The position numbers and the translations under genes are program-made. Below the pieces are notes generated by a model. That model saw nothing but the letters and a program-made list of their open reading frames with translations. It was not told the origin of the DNA and made no database searches. From Macrococcoides epidermidis (GTDB lineage: Bacteria > Bacillota > Bacilli > Staphylococcales > Staphylococcaceae): a stretch of DNA of 64,000 nucleotides. Where the stretch lies: assembly GCF_042659445.1 (NCBI RefSeq), contig NZ_JBHSSR010000001.1. One strand, given 5' to 3'. This document shows, piece by piece, positions 44,215 through 52,906 of this stretch; position 1 is the stretch's first letter, and each line of letters begins with the position of its first letter.

Positions 44215-45108
44215 ATGGAATTAATTAATCATGAAACAGTTGAAAAGAAACTCTCTGGCAGACTGTCAAAAAATAAAATTGTTAAATTTCTTTTCTTCTT
44301 ATGTACAATGATCGGTTTGGTTGTACTGGCAATTTTATTATTTGATATTATTCGTAAAGGGGCAGGATATTTAACGCCTCAGTTTTTTACAAACTTCTCA
44401 TCTACAACACCAGAAAAAGCAGGTATTAAAGGTGCTTTGATCGGAACATTATGGTTAATGATGACAATTGCGCCTATCGCAGTAACTTTAGGTGTGGCAA
44501 CTGCTATTTACATGGAAGAGTATGCAAAAGATAATGCATTTACTAGATTTATTAAAGTTAATATCGCTAACTTAGCATCTGTACCATCGGTTGTATTTGG
44601 ATTGTTAGGATTAACATTATTTGTACGTGGTGCCGGTATTGAATCACTTTCTCTTGGAAAGTCGGTTTTAGCTGCAGCACTTACAATGTCATTAATGATT
44701 TTACCGGTTATAATCGTTTCTAGTCAGGAAGCGATCAGAGCAGTACCTAATGCGATTCGTGAAGCTTCATTAGGATTAGGTGGAACGAAATGGCAGACGA
44801 TTACAAATGTTGTATTACCAGCTTCAATTCCTGGTATTTTAACGGGTACAATTTTAGCTTTATCTCGTGCCATTGGTGAGACTGCACCATTAGTAGTTAT
44901 CGGTATTCCAACTATCTTCATGAAAACTCCTGATAGTATTATGGACAGATTCCAGGCTTTACCAATGCAAATCTTTACATGGGCTAAATTACCGAAAGCT
45001 GAATTCCAGTTTGTATCTTCAGCTGCGATTATCGTGCTATTAATTATGTTAATTGCTATGAACTCAATTGCTATTTTTATCCGTAATAAATATCAGAAAA
45101 AATTCTAG
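44215..45108 (+). CDS. pstA: Phosphate ABC transporter permease PstA
   Basis: A 297-residue permease with about six membrane helices. The EAA-type coupling motif REASLGLGGTKWQTITNVVLP is near residue 182, followed by LSRAIGETAPLVVIG. It forms the phosphate channel with PstC. The ATG follows a GAGAGGAG site and lies two bases after pstC, so both subunits should be made in equal amounts. Confidence 0.95.
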   Translation: MELINHETVEKKLSGRLSKNKIVKFLFFLCTMIGLVVLAILLFDIIRKGAGYLTPQFFTNFSSTTPEKAGIKGALIGTLWLMMTIAPIAVTLGVATAIYMEEYAKDNAFTRFIKVNIANLASVPSVVFGLLGLTLFVRGAGIESLSLGKSVLAAALTMSLMILPVIIVSSQEAIRAVPNAIREASLGLGGTKWQTITNVVLPASIPGILTGTILALSRAIGETAPLVVIGIPTIFMKTPDSIMDRFQALPMQIFTWAKLPKAEFQFVSSAAIIVLLIMLIAMNSIAIFIRNKYQKKF

Positions 45109-45133
45109 TTTTTAATTTGAGAGGGGTCTTATA

Positions 45134-46033
45134 ATGAATAACAACGTAAAAGTTTCAAATGATGTAAAGAATAATGAAAAAGTTATCGTTACAACTGAAA
45201 CAGTAAACAATACAGGCAGTGAAAATATAAAAAAAGAACGTAATATCGTAACAGGTCAAACACCAAATCCAACAAATCGTAATATAGTTTATCAAACAAA
45301 AAATTTAGATTTATGGTATGGTGATCATCATGCTTTACAAAATATCAATTTAGATATTTTAGAAAATGAAGTAACAGCAATTATCGGACCATCAGGTTGT
45401 GGTAAGTCAACTTATATCAAAACTTTAAATCGTATGATTGAATTAATCCCAAGCGTAAGAACTTCTGGAGAAATTCTATACCGTGGAGATAATATTTTTG
45501 ATAAAAGTTATAAAGTTGAACACTTAAGAACTCGTGTAGGGATGGTTTTCCAAAAGCCTAACCCATTCCCAAAATCTATCTATGATAACATTACTTATGG
45601 GCCAAGAATCCATGGGATAACTGATAAAAAAATCTTAGATGAAATCGTTGAAAAATCTCTTCGCGGTGCTGCAATTTGGGATGAAACAAAAGACAGATTA
45701 GATAAAAATGCTTATGGTTTATCTGGTGGACAACAACAACGTATTTGTATCGCACGTTGTTTAGCAATTGAGCCAGATGTTATATTAATGGATGAGCCTA
45801 CATCTGCATTAGATCCAATTTCAACTTTAAAAGTAGAAGAGTTAGTTCAGGAAATTAAAAATCAATATTCAATCATTATCGTTACGCATAACATGCAACA
45901 AGCTGCTCGTATTTCAGACAAAACAGCATTCTTCTTAAATGGTTACGTCAACGAGTATGATACAACGGATAAGATCTTCTCTAACCCAGCTGACGAACAA
46001 ACAGAACGTTATATTTCAGGAAGGTTTGGTTGA
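45134..46033 (+). CDS. pstB: Phosphate ABC transporter ATPase PstB
   Basis: A 299-residue ATPase. Walker A is GPSGCGKST near residue 90, the signature LSGGQQQRICIARC near 197, and Walker B VILMDEPTSALDP. Compared with typical 250-residue PstB there is a polar, Asn/Val/Lys/Thr-rich extension of about 48 residues before VYQTKNLDLWYGDHHAL. Its ATG has a good GAGGGG site, so the extension appears translated; staphylococcal PstB has a shorter one. phoU begins two bases after the stop. Confidence 0.94.
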   Translation: MNNNVKVSNDVKNNEKVIVTTETVNNTGSENIKKERNIVTGQTPNPTNRNIVYQTKNLDLWYGDHHALQNINLDILENEVTAIIGPSGCGKSTYIKTLNRMIELIPSVRTSGEILYRGDNIFDKSYKVEHLRTRVGMVFQKPNPFPKSIYDNITYGPRIHGITDKKILDEIVEKSLRGAAIWDETKDRLDKNAYGLSGGQQQRICIARCLAIEPDVILMDEPTSALDPISTLKVEELVQEIKNQYSIIIVTHNMQQAARISDKTAFFLNGYVNEYDTTDKIFSNPADEQTERYISGRFG

Positions 46034-46034
46034 T

Positions 46035-46664
46035 ATGAGAGAAATATACGAAGAAAGTTTACAACATTTAGAAGAAAGTGTTTTAAAACTTGCCGATGAA
46101 GTTTATAGAACTATCGAAAAAAGTATTAATGTATTAAGTGATGATGAAAAATCTGTTGCTAGAGAAATTATTGAACATGATCAGGTTATTAATGCTATGG
46201 AAAGTAATATAGACGATCAGATTATCAGTTTAATTACTAAACAACAACCTATTGCTACAGACTTAAGAATGATTTTATCTTCAAGCAAAATATCTTCAGA
46301 ACTTGAAAGAATGGGAGATAATGCAGCAAATATAGCTAAGATTCGTAAAAGAGTAAAATTTGAAGATGAATATATTTTGATGCGTCTTAAAACAATGGGA
46401 AAACTTAGTATGTTAATGCTAGCTGATCTTAAAGAAGCACACAAAAATAATGATGTGAATTTAGTTAAAGAAATTATTGAGCGAGATAATGATATTGATG
46501 ATTTATATAAAGAAATTATTAATAGTGCATATTTAATCGACAATGATCCATATATTTCTGGACAAGCACATTTAGCTGGTCGTTACCTTGAAAGAATTGG
46601 TGATCACATTACTAATATCGCTGAAAGTGTTTATTTCACGATTACTGGTGAAAGATTTAACTAA
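46035..46664 (+). CDS. phoU: Phosphate signalling regulator PhoU
   Basis: A 209-residue helical protein made of two PhoU repeats (EESVLKLADEVYRTIEKSINVL... and the related C-terminal half with RYLERIGDHITNIAESVYF). PhoU links Pst transport to the PhoR sensor kinase and limits phosphate uptake. The frame is open upstream into pstB, but the ATG at 46035 gives the family start MREIYEESLQHLEESVLKLA. Bacillus subtilis lacks phoU at this locus, so the operon is of the staphylococcal type. Confidence 0.93.
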   Translation: MREIYEESLQHLEESVLKLADEVYRTIEKSINVLSDDEKSVAREIIEHDQVINAMESNIDDQIISLITKQQPIATDLRMILSSSKISSELERMGDNAANIAKIRKRVKFEDEYILMRLKTMGKLSMLMLADLKEAHKNNDVNLVKEIIERDNDIDDLYKEIINSAYLIDNDPYISGQAHLAGRYLERIGDHITNIAESVYFTITGERFN

Positions 46665-46752
46665 TTCATAAATTAGTACTAGATAATTCATGCGACACAT
46701 GTTATTATAGAAAAGTCGTATGGATATTTAGAAACGTGAGGAGGGAACAACT

Positions 46753-46902
46753 ATGCGCGTTAATGTTACTTTAGCTTGTACTGAATGTGGTGAAAGAAAC
46801 TACATCACTAAAAAAAATAAACGTAATAACCCAGAACGTATTGAAATGTCAAAATACTGTGCAAGAGATAATAAAAAAACTTTACACAGAGAAACTAAAT
46901 AA
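46753..46902 (+). CDS. rpmG: 50S ribosomal protein L33
   Basis: A 49-residue basic protein, MRVNVTLACTECGERNYIT at the start and TLHRETK at the end, which identifies L33. It has CxxC at residues 9-12 and a third cysteine at 36, but no fourth, so it is not the full four-cysteine zinc form; staphylococcal copies look similar. A GAGGAGGGA site precedes the ATG. The gene stands alone between phoU and the folate gene and ends in a strong terminator. Confidence 0.95.
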   Translation: MRVNVTLACTECGERNYITKKNKRNNPERIEMSKYCARDNKKTLHRETK

Positions 46903-46910
46903 TTTTTGAG

Positions 46911-46940
46911 CAGACATGAATTTTCATGTCTGTTTTTTTA
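46911..46940 (+). terminator. Terminator after rpmG
   Basis: CAGACATGAA (46911-46920) pairs with TTCATGTCTG (46923-46932), followed by seven T residues. Confidence 0.92.
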
Positions 46941-46991
46941 TGTGCGTTCCATTCTTTATGCTATATTGTATAATATAAGTGAGGTGAGAAA

Positions 46992-47558
46992 ATGACAATT
47001 AAATCAGATAAAAAAGATTTACGATTAGCGATGCTTGCGCAGTTAAAGCATAACCAAAATAAAACTGAAAAAGAAGATTCGATAATACATACTTTTATTA
47101 ATGAAGATGTATTTAGAAATGCGAATTCAATTGGTATCACGATGAGTATGAATCATGAATTAGATACGAGATGGTTAATAGAATATGCAGCGGGTCTTGG
47201 AAAAAAAGTATATGTTCCATATTGTGACTATAAAACGAAACAGATGCACTTTGTAAGATATACTTCAGAAGAGGACATTGTAAAAGATTCATATGGTATA
47301 GATATCATGAACCATCAGCAGGAAGTTGGTACGCAGCCAGAATTACTTGTTGTTCCTGGTGTCATTTTTAATGAAGATGGTTATCGTATTGGATACGGTG
47401 GCGGTTATTTTGATAAATTTTTAAGTCATTATACAGGACAAACAGTAAGTTTAATCTTTGAAGTTCAACTTGGTGAAGTGTTAATTGAACCACATGATAT
47501 TCCTGTTTCAATGCTTATTACTGAGAAAAGAATAATAATTAATGAGGACAATCAATGA
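46992..47558 (+). CDS. 5-formyltetrahydrofolate cyclo-ligase
   Basis: A 188-residue enzyme that uses ATP to turn 5-formyl-THF into 5,10-methenyl-THF. The C-terminal signature PGVIFNEDGYRIGYGGGYFDKFL near residue 120 carries the substrate and ATP-binding loop. N-terminal basic residues and MSMNHELDT fit the family (YqgN in Bacillus). A GAGGTGAG site precedes the ATG. The rhomboid gene overlaps its stop by four bases (ATGA), and the run continues to the YqgV-like gene at 50.4 kb. Confidence 0.93.
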   Translation: MTIKSDKKDLRLAMLAQLKHNQNKTEKEDSIIHTFINEDVFRNANSIGITMSMNHELDTRWLIEYAAGLGKKVYVPYCDYKTKQMHFVRYTSEEDIVKDSYGIDIMNHQQEVGTQPELLVVPGVIFNEDGYRIGYGGGYFDKFLSHYTGQTVSLIFEVQLGEVLIEPHDIPVSMLITEKRIIINEDNQ

Positions 47559-48979
47559 TAACAGAGAAGTTTATATGGAAAAACATCTATGAATATATAA
47601 AATATACTGATTATGATTTTATAACAACTTCAGAGGCATTGGATGATGTATGGCTGTATAGTCGTAGTAAAAAAACATTAAAACGTATCATACTCAGTAA
47701 ACAGACAGCACAATCAACGATGTTTATGGTTCAGAAAATAATGGATCATCATGAAGAAATTGAGCGTTTAGTAAGTCAATCGGTTGAACATTATGAAATA
47801 TTGCTTATCGACCAGGAAATCCAAATCAATGAGATGCCTCTAAATATTAAAGTGATATCATGTCCGAATTCTCAGTCAGTAAAACAAACACTAAACACAC
47901 CTTTTAAAGCGATATCGAATAAAACAAAGCCACAATCTGTATCGTGGTATCAAAATAGAGTAATTAAAAAAAATCCGATAGATACTGCTATGATTAAGTT
48001 TACACCGCTTACGTATTTATTGATTTTGATAAATATCATTTGTTTCATTGCAATGAATATTTGGCATATGACGCATAAAGTCGATACGCTCGTTGAAAAA
48101 GGTGGATTAACGCATTTTAATTTTGTTCATGGTGATTATTACAGAGTGATATCTTCAATGTTTCTCCATTTTGATTTTCAGCATTTATTGTTTAATATGA
48201 TGTCACTATTTATTCTCGGCAAAATTATAGAATATTTATATCTAAAAAGACAGTATCTTCTGATATATATTTGTGGTGGTATTATAGGTAATTTAGTTTC
48301 TCTGGCATTTGATACGACTTCTATATCTGTTGGAGCAAGTGGAGCTATTTGTGCATTGATGGGTGCAGCAATAGCGTATATCATCTTTAGTGGGAAATTT
48401 GATAAAAAATTTATTATGCAAATACTAATAGGTAGTATTATCTATCTCGCAGCAAGTTCTTTATTTGCCAATGTTAATAACTATGCTCATTTTGGTGGTT
48501 TATTTGGCGGTTTGTTCATTGCAATGCTAATACATTTATATAATATGAAAAGTCAGTATTTTAAATGGATGAGTGCTGGTTTAGGTATTATAGTAATTTT
48601 GTTACTCTTTAATATTTTTTCTGAAAAAGAACACCATATTTATAATGAATTTGCTGCACAGGCCATAGCTGCAGGAAATGATCAGGATGCGAAGGAAATT
48701 CTAACTACTACTATTCAAAAAGGTTATGATAATGACGAAACATATGTTTATTTTGGTTTGCTGAAGACAAAACAGGAAAGTTTATCAAACGGTATTGCTG
48801 AATGGAAAAAAGGATTGAACAAGTTTCCTGATAGCGATAAATTAAACTATCAGATGGCTTTGGCTATGCGTGCAATGGATGATTATGATAGCGCTAATAA
48901 ATATTTGAACAAGGCAATTCAACGCAATAGAATATCTTCTTATATAAAACTTCAAAAAGAATTTAAAGAATTCAGGTGA
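47555..48979 (+). CDS. gluP: Rhomboid intramembrane serine protease GluP
   Basis: A 474-residue polytopic protein. A soluble N-terminal domain of about 150 residues precedes the rhomboid core. The catalytic serine is in SVGASGAICALMG near residue 262 and the histidine in NYAHFGGLFGG near 311; HFDFQHLLFNM precedes them. The last 110 residues form TPR-like repeats (DNDETYVYFGLLKTKQ and DKLNYQMALAMRAMDDYDSA). This layout matches Bacillus GluP (YqgP), implicated in cell division, metal homeostasis and membrane protein quality control. Confidence 0.92.
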   Translation: MITEKFIWKNIYEYIKYTDYDFITTSEALDDVWLYSRSKKTLKRIILSKQTAQSTMFMVQKIMDHHEEIERLVSQSVEHYEILLIDQEIQINEMPLNIKVISCPNSQSVKQTLNTPFKAISNKTKPQSVSWYQNRVIKKNPIDTAMIKFTPLTYLLILINIICFIAMNIWHMTHKVDTLVEKGGLTHFNFVHGDYYRVISSMFLHFDFQHLLFNMMSLFILGKIIEYLYLKRQYLLIYICGGIIGNLVSLAFDTTSISVGASGAICALMGAAIAYIIFSGKFDKKFIMQILIGSIIYLAASSLFANVNNYAHFGGLFGGLFIAMLIHLYNMKSQYFKWMSAGLGIIVILLLFNIFSEKEHHIYNEFAAQAIAAGNDQDAKEILTTTIQKGYDNDETYVYFGLLKTKQESLSNGIAEWKKGLNKFPDSDKLNYQMALAMRAMDDYDSANKYLNKAIQRNRISSYIKLQKEFKEFR

Positions 48980-48983
48980 AACA

Positions 48984-49175
48984 ATGCAGTCATTTTACGA
49001 TGTGCAACAGTTACTTAAACAATTTGGTATTATTATATATTTTAAAGATGAAAAAGATACGATTGAAATGATGAATCAGGAGATAAAATCATTACATGAT
49101 GCCGGTATTATTACGAATGAACAGTTTGTGCAGGCACGTTTAATATTAAATCAGAGAAAGATGGGAAAAATATGA
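48984..49175 (+). CDS. yqgQ: YqgQ-family small protein (DUF910)
   Basis: A 63-residue, highly charged and probably helical protein with no membrane segment or cysteine. The sequence FYDVQQLLKQFGIIIYFKD and position between gluP and glucokinase identify the YqgQ family, which may bind single-stranded nucleic acid according to structural work on Bacillus YqgQ; that role is not proven. Its TGA overlaps the glk ATG by four bases. Confidence 0.88.
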   Translation: MQSFYDVQQLLKQFGIIIYFKDEKDTIEMMNQEIKSLHDAGIITNEQFVQARLILNQRKMGKI

Positions 49176-50143
49176 TTATTTTAGCTGCGGATATTGGGGG
49201 CACTACTTGTAAGTTAGGTGTTCTTGATGAAACCTTAGAAATACTACATAAATGGGAGATTCCAACCAAAACTGAAAATAATGGCGAAAGTATATTGAAG
49301 AACGTATATGACTCTTTTGTAGTTAACGCGAAACATAAAAATTATGATATGAATGATGTTCTTGGTATAGGATTAGGTGTTCCCGGTCCAATTGATTTTA
49401 AAACGGGTGTTGTTAATGGTGCGATAAATTTAAACTGGCATGGAAAGATCAATATTAAAGAACAATTTGAAAAGTTAAGTGGATTACCGGTCTATGTTGA
49501 CAACGACGCTAATGTGGCAACTTTAGGAGAAAAATTTAAAGGTGCTGGACAGAATGAACCTGATGTGATTTGTGTGACACTTGGTACTGGTGTCGGTGGC
49601 GGTATAATAAGCAATAATGAACTTGTCCATGGTCACAATGGTTCTGGTGGAGAACTTGGGCATTTTAAAGTTGATTTTAAAGAACGATTCCAATGCAACT
49701 GTGGAAAGAAAGGTTGCTTAGAAACAGTTGCGAGTGCGACAGGCGTTGTTAACCTATCTTATCATTACTATGCTGAACTACAATTCCAGACGGTAATTGA
49801 AGATGCGATAAAAAATAGAACACTACAGGCTAAAATGGTTTTTGATGCTGCAAAAGCTGGAGATGAATTTGCGACATACGTTATAAAGAAAGTTGCGAGA
49901 AATTTAGCATATGCATTGAGTGTATTTAGTGTTGTAACGAATCCTAAATATATCATCATTGGTGGTGGTGTATCTAAAGCTGGTGATTTCTTAATTCAGC
50001 ATATTGAAGATGTCTATCGTGAAATAACTTTTACGCCTGCAACGCAAGGTACTAAAGTTGTAACAGCGACTTTAGGCAATGATGCTGGAATTATTGGTGC
50101 TGCAGGTTTGATCAAACAATATGTGAAAAAGGAGCAAGTATAA
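49172..50143 (+). CDS. glk: Glucokinase (ROK family)
   Basis: A 323-residue ROK-family glucokinase. The ATP-binding DIGGTTCKLGVLDE motif is at residues 7-20. The sugar-binding GAINLNWHG and DNDANVATLGE segments and a GTGVGGGII phosphate loop follow. The zinc motif CNCGKKGCLE lies near 174-183. It phosphorylates glucose taken up without the PTS. It is translationally coupled to yqgQ by an ATGA overlap and to the next gene by a one-base overlap. Confidence 0.95.
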   Translation: MIILAADIGGTTCKLGVLDETLEILHKWEIPTKTENNGESILKNVYDSFVVNAKHKNYDMNDVLGIGLGVPGPIDFKTGVVNGAINLNWHGKINIKEQFEKLSGLPVYVDNDANVATLGEKFKGAGQNEPDVICVTLGTGVGGGIISNNELVHGHNGSGGELGHFKVDFKERFQCNCGKKGCLETVASATGVVNLSYHYYAELQFQTVIEDAIKNRTLQAKMVFDAAKAGDEFATYVIKKVARNLAYALSVFSVVTNPKYIIIGGGVSKAGDFLIQHIEDVYREITFTPATQGTKVVTATLGNDAGIIGAAGLIKQYVKKEQV

Positions 50144-50454
50144 TGGCAATTATTGATGTTGTAGTAATTCCTTTAGACGGTAAGTCGATCAGTGTGAGTA
50201 AGTATATCGCGGAAATTCAAGTAATATTAGAAGATTTAAAGCAGCAGGGTAAAATCGATTATATGTTAACACCAATGAGTACTTTAATAGAAGGAGAATT
50301 ACACGAATGTCTCATGGCTTTAGAAGCTATACATGAGTCACCTTTTAAGCAGGGATTAGATCGTGTATGTACAAATATTAGAATTGATGACAGAAGAGAT
50401 AAAAAACGAAAGATGATTGACAAGATAGATGCAGTAAATAAACATCTGAAATAA
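50143..50454 (+). CDS. MTH1187/YqgV-family protein (UPF0045)
   Basis: A 103-residue ferredoxin-fold protein of the thiamine-binding UPF0045 family: MAIIDVVVIPLDGKSISVSKYIAEIQVIL at the start, then MLTPMSTLIEGE. Some family members bind thiamine or its pyrimidine. Its position at the end of the yqgN-glk run agrees with Bacillus yqgV. The start overlaps the glk stop by one base and a GGAG site lies eight bases upstream. Confidence 0.88.
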   Translation: MAIIDVVVIPLDGKSISVSKYIAEIQVILEDLKQQGKIDYMLTPMSTLIEGELHECLMALEAIHESPFKQGLDRVCTNIRIDDRRDKKRKMIDKIDAVNKHLK

Positions 50455-50462
50455 AAAATAAA

Positions 50463-50490
50463 ACCAGGACAAAATGTCCTGGTCTTATTT
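50463..50490. terminator. Bidirectional terminator
   Basis: ACCAGGAC (50463-50470) pairs with GTCCTGGT (50476-50483) with A and T runs on both sides, between convergent genes. Confidence 0.88.
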
Positions 50491-50730
50491 TTAGTGATGT
50501 AAAATTGGATATCCGTATGTGAAGATTGTTGCTAGTGAAAAGAATCCAAATGATAAAGTAGCTAATAAGCCAAAGATAATGCCTAATACATTTTTAGATT
50601 TAACAGCATTAAATAAAGCTTTGATTGATAAGAAAAATACTGCTAACATTAAAAGTGAAAAGATATTTACACCAATATGAATTTTTGTACCAAAGATTTC
50701 AAATAATTCGCCTGTGTTAATAAACGGCAT
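50491..50730 (-). CDS. DUF2759 small membrane protein (YqgW-like)
   Basis: A 79-residue protein with two hydrophobic helices (about 16-36 and 48-70) separated by a basic loop (NAVKSKN). Length and position, between the UPF0045 gene and the metallo-hydrolase gene, match Bacillus yqgW (DUF2759). No function is known. An ATG preceded by GGGGGTTATGTT on the minus strand is the start. The gene is a single unit ending at the terminator 50463-50490. Confidence 0.78.
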   Translation of the reverse strand: MPFINTGELFEIFGTKIHIGVNIFSLLMLAVFFLSIKALFNAVKSKNVLGIIFGLLATLSFGFFSLATIFTYGYPILHH

Positions 50731-50822
50731 AACATAACCCCCATGAAATTACTTTTATTATCATTAATATTGTATAATTAATAAATAACTTTGTCGAGTA
50801 CATTTTTTAGGAGGAGTAATTT

Positions 50823-51452
50823 ATGGATAAAATAAAATTATCTTTAGGGCAAATACAAACAAACTGCTATATCATACATAATGATTCTGAAATATTGATT
50901 TTTGATCCTGGAGATGAACCAGAAAAGATTATCGATGCTGTATTACCACTAAATAAGAAAGTGATCGCTGTTATTCTAACACATACACATTTTGATCATA
51001 TCGGAGCAGTAGATGCGATTTGTGAGCGATTTAATGTACCGGTCTATGTATCACAAGAAGAGCAATACTGGTTAACGGATACGATTAAAAATGGTTCAGA
51101 AAAATTTAAACAGTATGGTCTAGAACCAGTGATTGCAAAGACAAAGCCTTTAATAATGAAACTTGGGAAGCAGACGATTGGTTCGTTTACGTTTGATGTG
51201 CGTCATACACCCGGACATTCGCCAGGTAGTCAATCTTTTATTTTTAATAACTTTGCAATAGTTGGCGATACATTATTCAAAGAAAGTATCGGTCGTACTG
51301 ACTTATACGAGGGTAACACACAACAATTATTAAATAGTATTGATCAGCAGCTCATGACAATTGATGAGCAATTTATTATTTGTCCGGGACATGGTGCATA
51401 TACCACAGTTCAACATGAGATGGATCGTAATCCGTTTTTAAATGGCTATTAA
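50823..51452 (+). CDS. Metallo-beta-lactamase-fold hydrolase (YqgX-like)
   Basis: A 209-residue glyoxalase II-like hydrolase with two metal sites. The motif THTHFDHIG is near residues 52-60, RHTPGHSPGS near 128, VGDTLF near 148 and CPGHG near 187. Proteins of this group hydrolyse thioesters such as bacillithiol or glutathione conjugates; the substrate here is unknown. An AGGAGGAG site precedes the ATG. It corresponds to Bacillus yqgX. Confidence 0.9.
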   Translation: MDKIKLSLGQIQTNCYIIHNDSEILIFDPGDEPEKIIDAVLPLNKKVIAVILTHTHFDHIGAVDAICERFNVPVYVSQEEQYWLTDTIKNGSEKFKQYGLEPVIAKTKPLIMKLGKQTIGSFTFDVRHTPGHSPGSQSFIFNNFAIVGDTLFKESIGRTDLYEGNTQQLLNSIDQQLMTIDEQFIICPGHGAYTTVQHEMDRNPFLNGY

Positions 51453-51453
51453 A

Positions 51454-51484
51454 AAAAACCTTCCGTAAAGGAAGGTTTTTTATT
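51454..51484. terminator. Bidirectional terminator
   Basis: AAAAACCTTCC (51454-51464) pairs with GGAAGGTTTTT (51470-51480), between convergent genes; it overlaps the last codon of the minus-strand gene. Confidence 0.9.
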
Positions 51485-51728
51485 CGTGATGGCCAAAACT
51501 TGGCTCTAATAAGAAAGTTGAATAGTATGTGAAACCTACGAAACATACAACTAAGTATGCTGCAAAAATATACATATACATTCTTTCAGTTAATTTTAAG
51601 TAACCTAATAATACAAAAAATCCAGTTTGAGCAACGAAAATGAATGACATCATTGACATACCGCCAACGTAGAACATTACTGCAAATATCGCTGTCCAGA
51701 ATCCTAAAGTTTTAAAAACTTTATCCAT
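51480..51728 (-). CDS. DUF2626 small membrane protein (YqgY-like)
   Basis: An 82-residue membrane protein with about three hydrophobic helices (residues 9-24, 28-43 and 51-68) and a GHHE C-terminus. Length and place between the yqgX-like gene and comGA match Bacillus yqgY (DUF2626), whose function is unknown. The minus-strand ATG follows a GGGGGAATAACC site. The 209 bases between it and comGA are AT-rich; I could identify no clear promoter or ComK pair there. Confidence 0.8.
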   Translation of the reverse strand: MDKVFKTLGFWTAIFAVMFYVGGMSMMSFIFVAQTGFFVLLGYLKLTERMYMYIFAAYLVVCFVGFTYYSTFLLEPSFGHHE

Positions 51729-51937
51729 ATGGTTATTCCCCCTATATTCAAACTCTTCATATCACTTATTATTATAAAGATAAGCATTTAATAAGTAAAC
51801 CTCTAATTTTGTAAAAATGATGGAAATAAATGGATTTATTCAACCGTTTCATAAGAAAATAAATTAATGAAATAAAAATTCTGATGAAAAAAAATAAAAT
51901 AGAAGAAGTTCCCGATATTAATGTAGAGGAGGGATTT

Positions 51938-52906
51938 ATGGAAAAACTATTACATACAATATTGAATGATGCAATCACTAAAAAAACTTCAGACGTACAC
52001 TTTATACCCGAAGCTGATAATGTCATGATGAAATTCAGAATTGGAGGTAATATGTATGCTTATAATCAGTTAAATACTGAACAATTCGAAAAATTATTAT
52101 CATATGTAAAATTTATAACACATCTTGATGTTTCTGAAAAAAATAAAGCACAGAGCGGTATATTGACCTATGAGAAGGATGAAATACTTTACAATATTAG
52201 GGCATCGACATTACCACATACGATTGGACATGAAGCTTGTGTGATGCGAATAATTCCAGCATTATTTAGTCAAAATATTTCAATCGAACAGGAATTATTA
52301 TCTTTAATGCATAAAGGAAGCGGATTAATTTTGATTAGTGGTCCTACGGGATGCGGAAAAAGTACATTGATGTACCAAATGTTAAATTATGCAGCGAAAA
52401 ATTTAAATAAACAGATTATTTCGATTGAAGATCCCGTTGAACAGAGAATTCAAGGTATGATTCAAATCAATGTAAATAAAAAAGCTAGTATAACATATCA
52501 GAATGCAATAAAGGCCATTCTTCGCTGTGATCCGGATATTATTATGATAGGAGAAATTCGTGATGCTGAAACTGCAAAACAAGTCATCAATGCAAGTTTA
52601 AGTGGTCATCTTGTGCTGTCGACACTCCATGCAAATACATGTTTTGGTGCTATTCATCGGTTGATGGAAATGGGGGTAACCAAAGTTGAACTTGAGCAGT
52701 GTCTGGAAATAATCATTAATCAGCGATTAGTAAATACTACTACAAATCGAACACGTATTTTTGAGCAGTTGATAAAAGGCGATGTACGTAATTATTTAAA
52801 TGATAGAAAAGTTCAGCATTATCATCCTTTATCAGAACAATTGCAAGTTATGCACGACGAAGAAAAGATTACGCAGCTGGAGTATGAACGTTATGCTTTG
52901 GAATAG
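51938..52906 (+). CDS. comGA: ComGA, competence pseudopilus ATPase
   Basis: A 322-residue GspE/PilB-type secretion ATPase that powers assembly of the competence pseudopilus. Walker A is GPTGCGKST near residue 134, an Asp-box region follows, and GEIRDAETA near 205 is the Walker B/His-box region. The family tetracysteine zinc motif is absent, as in other ComGA. The open frame starts at 51884, but the ATG at 51938 has an AGGAGGG site and gives the family start with DVHFIPEAD. It is the first gene of comGA-GG. Confidence 0.94.
   Translation: MEKLLHTILNDAITKKTSDVHFIPEADNVMMKFRIGGNMYAYNQLNTEQFEKLLSYVKFITHLDVSEKNKAQSGILTYEKDEILYNIRASTLPHTIGHEACVMRIIPALFSQNISIEQELLSLMHKGSGLILISGPTGCGKSTLMYQMLNYAAKNLNKQIISIEDPVEQRIQGMIQINVNKKASITYQNAIKAILRCDPDIIMIGEIRDAETAKQVINASLSGHLVLSTLHANTCFGAIHRLMEMGVTKVELEQCLEIIINQRLVNTTTNRTRIFEQLIKGDVRNYLNDRKVQHYHPLSEQLQVMHDEEKITQLEYERYALE

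Noticed and set aside
51729..51937. Search for ComK (AAAA-N5-TTTT) or SigH sites before comGA
   Set aside because: The region is AT-rich and gives only partial matches such as AAAATAAATTAAT; no convincing pair of boxes or SigH -35/-10 was seen.
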